Source of the DNA: JAMOBE01 sp039908285
Lineage (GTDB): Bacteria; Pseudomonadota; Alphaproteobacteria; Rhodospirillales; Rhodospirillaceae
Assembly (NCBI GenBank): GCA_039908285.1
Contig: JAMOBE010000121.1
Span: 1-9,429 of the forward strand
Length of the DNA stretch: 9,429 nt
Reading direction: 5' to 3'
Part shown: positions 6,254 to 9,429 of the stretch, piece after piece
How the letters are laid out: each line of letters opens with the position of its first letter
How positions within the stretch are numbered: the stretch's first letter is position 1
Translations under genes and position numbers: made by a program
Notes under the pieces: model-generated
Told to the model about the DNA's origin: nothing
What the model saw: the letters and a program-made list of their open reading frames with translations, nothing else
Databases searched by the model: none

Positions 6254-7801
6254 CTATGACTTTGTCCCGAGACTCTCCACCAACGCGCGCAGCACGGCCA
6301 GCAGCTCGGCGCGCCCGGCCTCGTCCAGGGTGCCCTCGGCGTCGATGCGGGCGGCCAGGGCCGGGCAGCCGGCATCCATCCGCTCGTCCAGGAGGCGCTT
6401 CACGTCCTCCACGGCGGGAAGCGCCAGGGAGTCGAGCAGTCCCTCCCCCAGCGCCAGCAGCAGCGCCACCTGCCGCGACAGGGCGAGCGGCCGATAGCGC
6501 GGCTGCACCAGCACCGACCGCAGCCGCCGGCCATGCTCGATGGTGCGGGCGGCACGCTCCTCGAGGACGGCACCGAAACGTGTGAACACCTCGAGCTCGG
6601 TGAACTGGGCATAGTCGAGACGCAGACTCACCCCCAGGGCCCGCATGGCCGGCGCCTGCGTCCGACCGCCGACCCGCGACACGCTGAGGCCGACGTTGAC
6701 CGCCGGCTTCTGCCCCGCATGGAACAGGCCGGGCTCCAGGCAGATCTGGCCGTCGGTGATGGAAATCAGGTTGGTCGGGATGTAGGCGGACAGGTTGCCG
6801 GCCTGGGTCTCGGCGATGGGCAGGGCGGTCAGCGACCCGCCGCCGCGCTCCACCGAAAGCCGTGCCGACCGCTCCAGCAGCCGGGCATGAAGATGGAACA
6901 CGTCCCCCGGATAGGCCTCGCGCCCCGGTGGACGGCGCAGCAGCAGCGACATCTGGCGGTACACGGCGGCATGCTTGCTCAGGTCGTCGATCACCAGCAG
7001 CACGTCCCGCCCACGGTCCGAGAAATGCTCGGCCATGGTGCAGGCGGCATAGGGGGCGAGCCATTGCAGGCCGGGAGGTCCCTCCGCCGCGCCAACCACG
7101 AACAGGCAGCGCTCCGGCGCCCCATGCCGCCGCACGGCGTCGATCACCTGGTTGACCGACGACGACTTCTGTCCGACGGCGCAATAGACGCACAGCACGT
7201 CCGAGCGCTTCTGATTGATGATTGCATCCACCGCCACCGCGGTCTTGCCGGTCTGGCGATCGCCGATGATCAGTTCCCGCTGTCCCCTCCCGAGGGGGAT
7301 CATGGCGTCCACCACCAGAAGCCCGGTGAGGAGCGGCCGGGTCACCAGCTCCCGGTCGACCACCGGCGGGGCCGGGCGGTCCACCGGCTCGTGACCCTCG
7401 GCCGGCGGTGGCGGGCCACCGTCCAGGGGCCGGCCCAGGGGGTCCAGCACCCGCCCGAGCAGCCCCGGCCCCACCGGCACCCGCACCACGTCGCCGGTTC
7501 CCCGCACCAGGTGGCCGGCGCCCACCCCCTCCCACGGCGACAGCAGGACGCAGCTCACGCGATCGCGGGTCAGGGTGATGGCGACGCCGAGAACGCCCTC
7601 GCCGAAGTCCAGCAACTCATCCTGACGGGCCGTGTCCAGGCCCGACAGCACCGCCACCCCGTCGCCGATGCGCTCGACGGCCCCCACCTCGGCGACCCGG
7701 GGAGCAACCACCAATCCAGCCGCGCGGCGGCGGGCCTCGGCGAACCAGAGGCCCATCTCCGCCGTCAGGGGGGAGGTGGAGGCGTCATCATCCGTGCTCA
7801 T
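6254..7801 (-). CDS. atpA: N-type F-ATPase alpha subunit (F1)
   Basis: This 515-residue protein is the non-catalytic nucleotide-binding alpha subunit of an F1 sector. Residues about 35-100 form the beta-barrel. The P-loop is GDRQTGKT at 180-187 and the Walker B region is LLVIDD at 268-273. The NVGLSVSRVGG block supplies the arginine finger R376 that reaches into the neighbouring beta catalytic site, and PTNLISITDGQI is the conserved alpha-family segment. The length is normal. The start at 7801 overlaps the atpF stop codon (ATGA), so the two are translationally coupled; the frame stays open further upstream but that part is antisense noise over atpF and atpE. The Walker and arginine-finger motifs are intact, so the gene does not look decayed. 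It needs a beta subunit, which is not encoded nearby. Confidence 0.97.
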   Translation of the reverse strand: MSTDDDASTSPLTAEMGLWFAEARRRAAGLVVAPRVAEVGAVERIGDGVAVLSGLDTARQDELLDFGEGVLGVAITLTRDRVSCVLLSPWEGVGAGHLVRGTGDVVRVPVGPGLLGRVLDPLGRPLDGGPPPPAEGHEPVDRPAPPVVDRELVTRPLLTGLLVVDAMIPLGRGQRELIIGDRQTGKTAVAVDAIINQKRSDVLCVYCAVGQKSSSVNQVIDAVRRHGAPERCLFVVGAAEGPPGLQWLAPYAACTMAEHFSDRGRDVLLVIDDLSKHAAVYRQMSLLLRRPPGREAYPGDVFHLHARLLERSARLSVERGGGSLTALPIAETQAGNLSAYIPTNLISITDGQICLEPGLFHAGQKPAVNVGLSVSRVGGRTQAPAMRALGVSLRLDYAQFTELEVFTRFGAVLEERAARTIEHGRRLRSVLVQPRYRPLALSRQVALLLALGEGLLDSLALPAVEDVKRLLDERMDAGCPALAARIDAEGTLDEAGRAELLAVLRALVESLGTKS

Positions 7802-8499
7802 CCCGCCTCCCCGCGCGCCCCGGCCAGGGCCTCCGCCCAGTGGAGGGAAAAGTGCCTCGTCGGAAGCAGGATCCGGGCGCCGGCGATCAGGGCGGGATCG
7901 GTCGTGAAGGCGATCACGGCCTCCGGCCCGAGCAGCGCGGTGAGACGCCGGCTCCAGCGGTCCCGCGCCGCCTCGTCCAGCGCCGGAGCGGTGACCACCG
8001 CGACCGTCGCCGGTCCCGTCAGGGGCACAAGCCGCCCCGACAGGGTCTCGAGGGCAGCCTCGGCGACGGCGGGGCTGGAGGCCTGGCGCAGGATGGCCGC
8101 GGCCATGTCCACGGCCAGCGCCTCCGCCTCCCTTTTCAGGGTGGCGACCACGGCGTCCCGGGCCTCGGCCAGGCTGGTCCGGGCCCTGGTCAGATACGCC
8201 TCGGCATCGCGGCGAGCCTGGTCCAGGATACTCTCCCGCTGCCGCAGCCCCTCGGCGGCGGCCTCGGTGAGCAGCGCCTCCCGCTCCCCGGCCAGGGCGG
8301 CGCGGGCGGCCCGCAGCGTCTCCCCCTCCCGTTCGGCGGCCGCGCGGGCGGCCTCGGCCTCGGCAAAGGCCTGGTCGGTCGCGGCGCGGCGGCGCTCGAT
8401 CAGTGCCGCCACCGGGCGGTAGAGAAACCGCTGCAACAGCCACACCAGCACCAGGAAGTTGCCAACCTGGAGCGCCATCGTCCAAGACCCGACGGACAT
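7798..8499 (-). CDS. atpF: N-type F-ATPase b subunit with delta-like C-terminal domain
   Basis: This 233-residue protein is the peripheral-stalk b subunit. A single membrane segment lies near the N-terminus (about 8-24, ALQVGNFLVLVWLLQRF), followed by the conserved LYRPVAALIERRR segment and a long Ala/Glu/Arg-rich coiled coil (about 35-150). It is much longer than a canonical b (about 155-160 residues). The extra part (about 158-233) reads like the C-terminal half of delta/OSCP: a VAVVTAPALDEAARDRWSRRL segment, then VIAFTTDPALIAGARILL, which parallels delta's V-D-x-x-L-I-G-G pattern. No separate atpH gene is present, which fits delta's role being built into b, as inferred for N-ATPases. It starts 3 nt after atpE's stop and overlaps atpA by 4 nt. 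Confidence 0.9.
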   Translation of the reverse strand: MSVGSWTMALQVGNFLVLVWLLQRFLYRPVAALIERRRAATDQAFAEAEAARAAAEREGETLRAARAALAGEREALLTEAAAEGLRQRESILDQARRDAEAYLTRARTSLAEARDAVVATLKREAEALAVDMAAAILRQASSPAVAEAALETLSGRLVPLTGPATVAVVTAPALDEAARDRWSRRLTALLGPEAVIAFTTDPALIAGARILLPTRHFSLHWAEALAGARGEAG

Positions 8500-8502
8500 C
8501 GC

Positions 8503-8748
8503 TCACCCCGTGATGAAGGGATTGGCGAACAGCAGCAGCAGGGCCACCACCAGGCAGTAGATCGCCATGGTCTCGATCATCGCCAGGCCGACGAACAGAA
8601 TGCGCGCCAGGGTCCCGGCGGCCTCGGGCTGGCGGGCGATGGCCTCCATCGCCGCGGCGACCGCCCGCCCCTCGCCCAGGGCCGGGCCGATGGAGCCGAT
8701 GGCGATGGCGAGAGCAGCCCCCAGAATGCTGACGATCTCGACGGACAT
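8503..8748 (-). CDS. atpE: N-type F-ATPase c subunit (rotor ring), Na+-ligand set present
   Basis: This 81-residue, two-helix hairpin proteolipid forms the membrane rotor ring. Helix 1 is about 3-33, the polar loop is ARQPEA at 38-43 and helix 2 is about 46-77. Set against the Na+-binding Ilyobacter tartaricus c subunit (from memory: Q32, E65, S66, Y70), the equivalents here are E26, E59, T60 and Y64, so every side-chain ligand position is polar or acidic and suited to Na+. A Glu in helix 1 gives two carboxylates per subunit. The start has GAGAGGG a few bases upstream on the minus strand. The gene heads the local operon, although in complete N-ATPase operons it follows atpD-C-Q-R-B, none of which is present. 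The Na+ preference is inference. Confidence 0.93.
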   Translation of the reverse strand: MSVEIVSILGAALAIAIGSIGPALGEGRAVAAAMEAIARQPEAAGTLARILFVGLAMIETMAIYCLVVALLLLFANPFITG

Positions 8749-8852
8749 GCGACCCTCTCAAATGAAACAAAGGCACGGCCATCAAGACGCAAGGAACATT
8801 ATTGCCGTGAACGGATGGTTTCTTCAGCGAACATCCTACAGCTCAGTCTTCA

Positions 8853-8882
8853 TTCCCTCTCCCCCTCGAGGGGGAGGGGGAG
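8853..8882. repeat. GC-rich palindromic intergenic repeat
   Basis: A self-complementary stretch centred on TCGA (8866-8869) gives about 12-13 pairs with two G-U pairs, CCCTCTCCCCC against GGGGGAGGGGG. It resembles the CCCTCTCC repeat at 17-46. No T-run follows on either strand, so it is a weak terminator at best for the lipoprotein gene. The rest of the 8749-8922 spacer holds no atpB remnant or other gene that I can see. Confidence 0.6.
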
Positions 8883-8922
8883 AGAGAAGAAAGGTTTCGG
8901 TCCGGTCCGGGCAACCGGGTCA

Positions 8923-9192
8923 TTACTTCCGCAGGCCCTGCTGAAACATCTTGTCGCCCGCGCGGCGGGCCTCGGCGGCTTCGGTCTGGGCCTGGGCCGA
9001 CGCCTGCTGCGCGGCACGGGACTGCAGCTGCGCGGCCTGGGCCGAGGTCTGGGCCGCCTGGGCGAGTTCCGTCGCTCGGATGACGTCCCCCCTCAACGCC
9101 TCGACCTCGGCCTTGGTGGCGCAGCCGACCACGGCGAGACAGGGAACGACCAGAACCATCAACTTCGCGAATCTGAGGTAAGCACTCGACAT
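8923..9192 (-). CDS. Small alanine-zipper outer-membrane lipoprotein (Lpp-like)
   Basis: This 89-residue protein has a lipoprotein signal peptide: residues 1-23 end in the lipobox V-V-G-C, with lipidated C24. The next residues are Ala-Thr, with no Asp at +2, so transport to the outer membrane is expected. The mature part is a short rod of about 65 residues, very rich in Ala and Gln (SAQAAQLQSRAAQQASAQAQ), which looks like an alanine-zipper coiled coil of the Lpp type. It ends in QQGLRK rather than the exact Lpp C-terminus, although the terminal Lys is the residue that Lpp uses to attach to peptidoglycan. The start at 9192 is set by AGGAGG at 9198-9203, 5 nt upstream; an in-frame ATG at 9303 lacks support. 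It is unrelated to the ATPase genes and separated from atpE by 174 bp. Confidence 0.88.
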   Translation of the reverse strand: MSSAYLRFAKLMVLVVPCLAVVGCATKAEVEALRGDVIRATELAQAAQTSAQAAQLQSRAAQQASAQAQTEAAEARRAGDKMFQQGLRK

Positions 9193-9353
9193 CGTGTCCT
9201 CCTCATGGGCCGGTGATCCGGCAGGTATAGTCACCTCGCCCCCGGGCCGCATCGCCCCGGGGCGACGTTTCCGGATGATGACACGACCCGCGCCGTCCCA
9301 CACCTGAACAGCCGGGGAGGCGTCCGCTCAGCGGAGGTACCGCCGAGGTAATA

Positions 9354-9389
9354 CGGTTTCCAGAAAATCCGTGGATTTTCTGGAAACCG
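9354..9389. repeat. Perfect 17-bp inverted repeat (stem-loop)
   Basis: The arms 9354-9370 and 9373-9389 are exactly complementary, with a 2-nt GT spacer. The stem core is TTTCCAGAAAATCC, which is AT-richer than its surroundings. There is no terminal T-run. It could be a REP-like element, a site for cruciform formation or an operator. A smaller hairpin, CCGC/GCGG at 9324-9334, lies just before it. Confidence 0.75.
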
Positions 9390-9393
9390 AGCC

Positions 9394-9429
9394 CGCGTCA
9401 TGCCGAAGGCATGCCTTCGGCATGACGCG
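9394..9429. repeat. Perfect 36-nt palindrome at the window edge
   Basis: The 36 bases 9394-9429 equal their own reverse complement, from CGCGTCATGCC to GGCATGACGCG. They also contain two small hairpins in tandem, ATGCC-GAA-GGCAT and ATGCC-TTC-GGCAT. The palindrome finishes exactly at the last base of the window, so the element may continue. Confidence 0.8.

Noticed and set aside
5505..8422. Very long alternative frames on both strands over the ATPase genes
   Set aside because: They are Gly/Arg/Pro- or Ser/Ala/Arg-rich shadow translations of atpG, atpA and atpF, with no family features.
8749..8922. Remnant of the ATPase a subunit (atpB) upstream of atpE
   Set aside because: Minus-strand translation of the spacer shows no hydrophobic a-subunit helix or conserved Arg region.

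Overview
This window is high-GC DNA that most resembles an alphaproteobacterium, possibly Rhodospirillales-like. The main clue is the Nfu protein, which opens with the Nfu_N signature (MFIQTEPTPNPSTLKFLPG) typical of that class. Codon use is strongly GC-biased, so long antisense open frames are common and mostly meaningless. Genus-level placement cannot be made from this sequence alone.

Left part, 1-4803, plus strand. A perfect GC-rich hairpin followed by a T-run lies at the very start and probably terminates a gene outside the window. It is followed by an Fe-S scaffold protein (Nfu), a membrane-anchored Bax-type glucosaminidase, an unrecognised 167-residue protein, a LysR regulator of the CrgA/DmlR type, a small NPPY-motif methyltransferase and a GDT1/TMEM165 (UPF0016) cation transporter. 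These look like housekeeping and single-gene accessory functions rather than one pathway.

Middle, 4824-5386. A solitary MNT-type nucleotidyltransferase with lower GC than its neighbours has no visible HEPN partner. Its last codons run into a 198-bp inverted-repeat element. Each 47-nt arm of the element is built from tandem decamers of the AACACGGATA type, and the arms match at 43 of 47 positions around an AT-rich core. The element sits between convergent genes.

Right part, 5387-8748, minus strand. Four tightly packed genes, in transcription order atpE (c), atpF (b), atpA (alpha) and atpG (gamma), match the distal half of an N-type (Na+-translocating) F-ATPase operon, whose known order is atpD-C-Q-R-B-E-F-A-G. 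The c subunit carries a full set of Na+-ligand side chains. The b subunit is long and appears to end in a delta/OSCP-like domain. The beta, epsilon, Q, R and a-subunit genes that should precede atpE are absent; in their place are a short spacer with a palindrome and an unrelated alanine-zipper lipoprotein gene. The operon is therefore split or truncated here.

The right edge, 9193-9429, has no gene beyond the upstream region of the lipoprotein. It holds a perfect 17-bp stem-loop and a perfect 36-nt palindrome that ends exactly at the last base. I did not find a convincing new multi-gene system. The points most worth following up are the split N-ATPase operon, the decamer inverted-repeat element and the unrecognised 167-residue protein.
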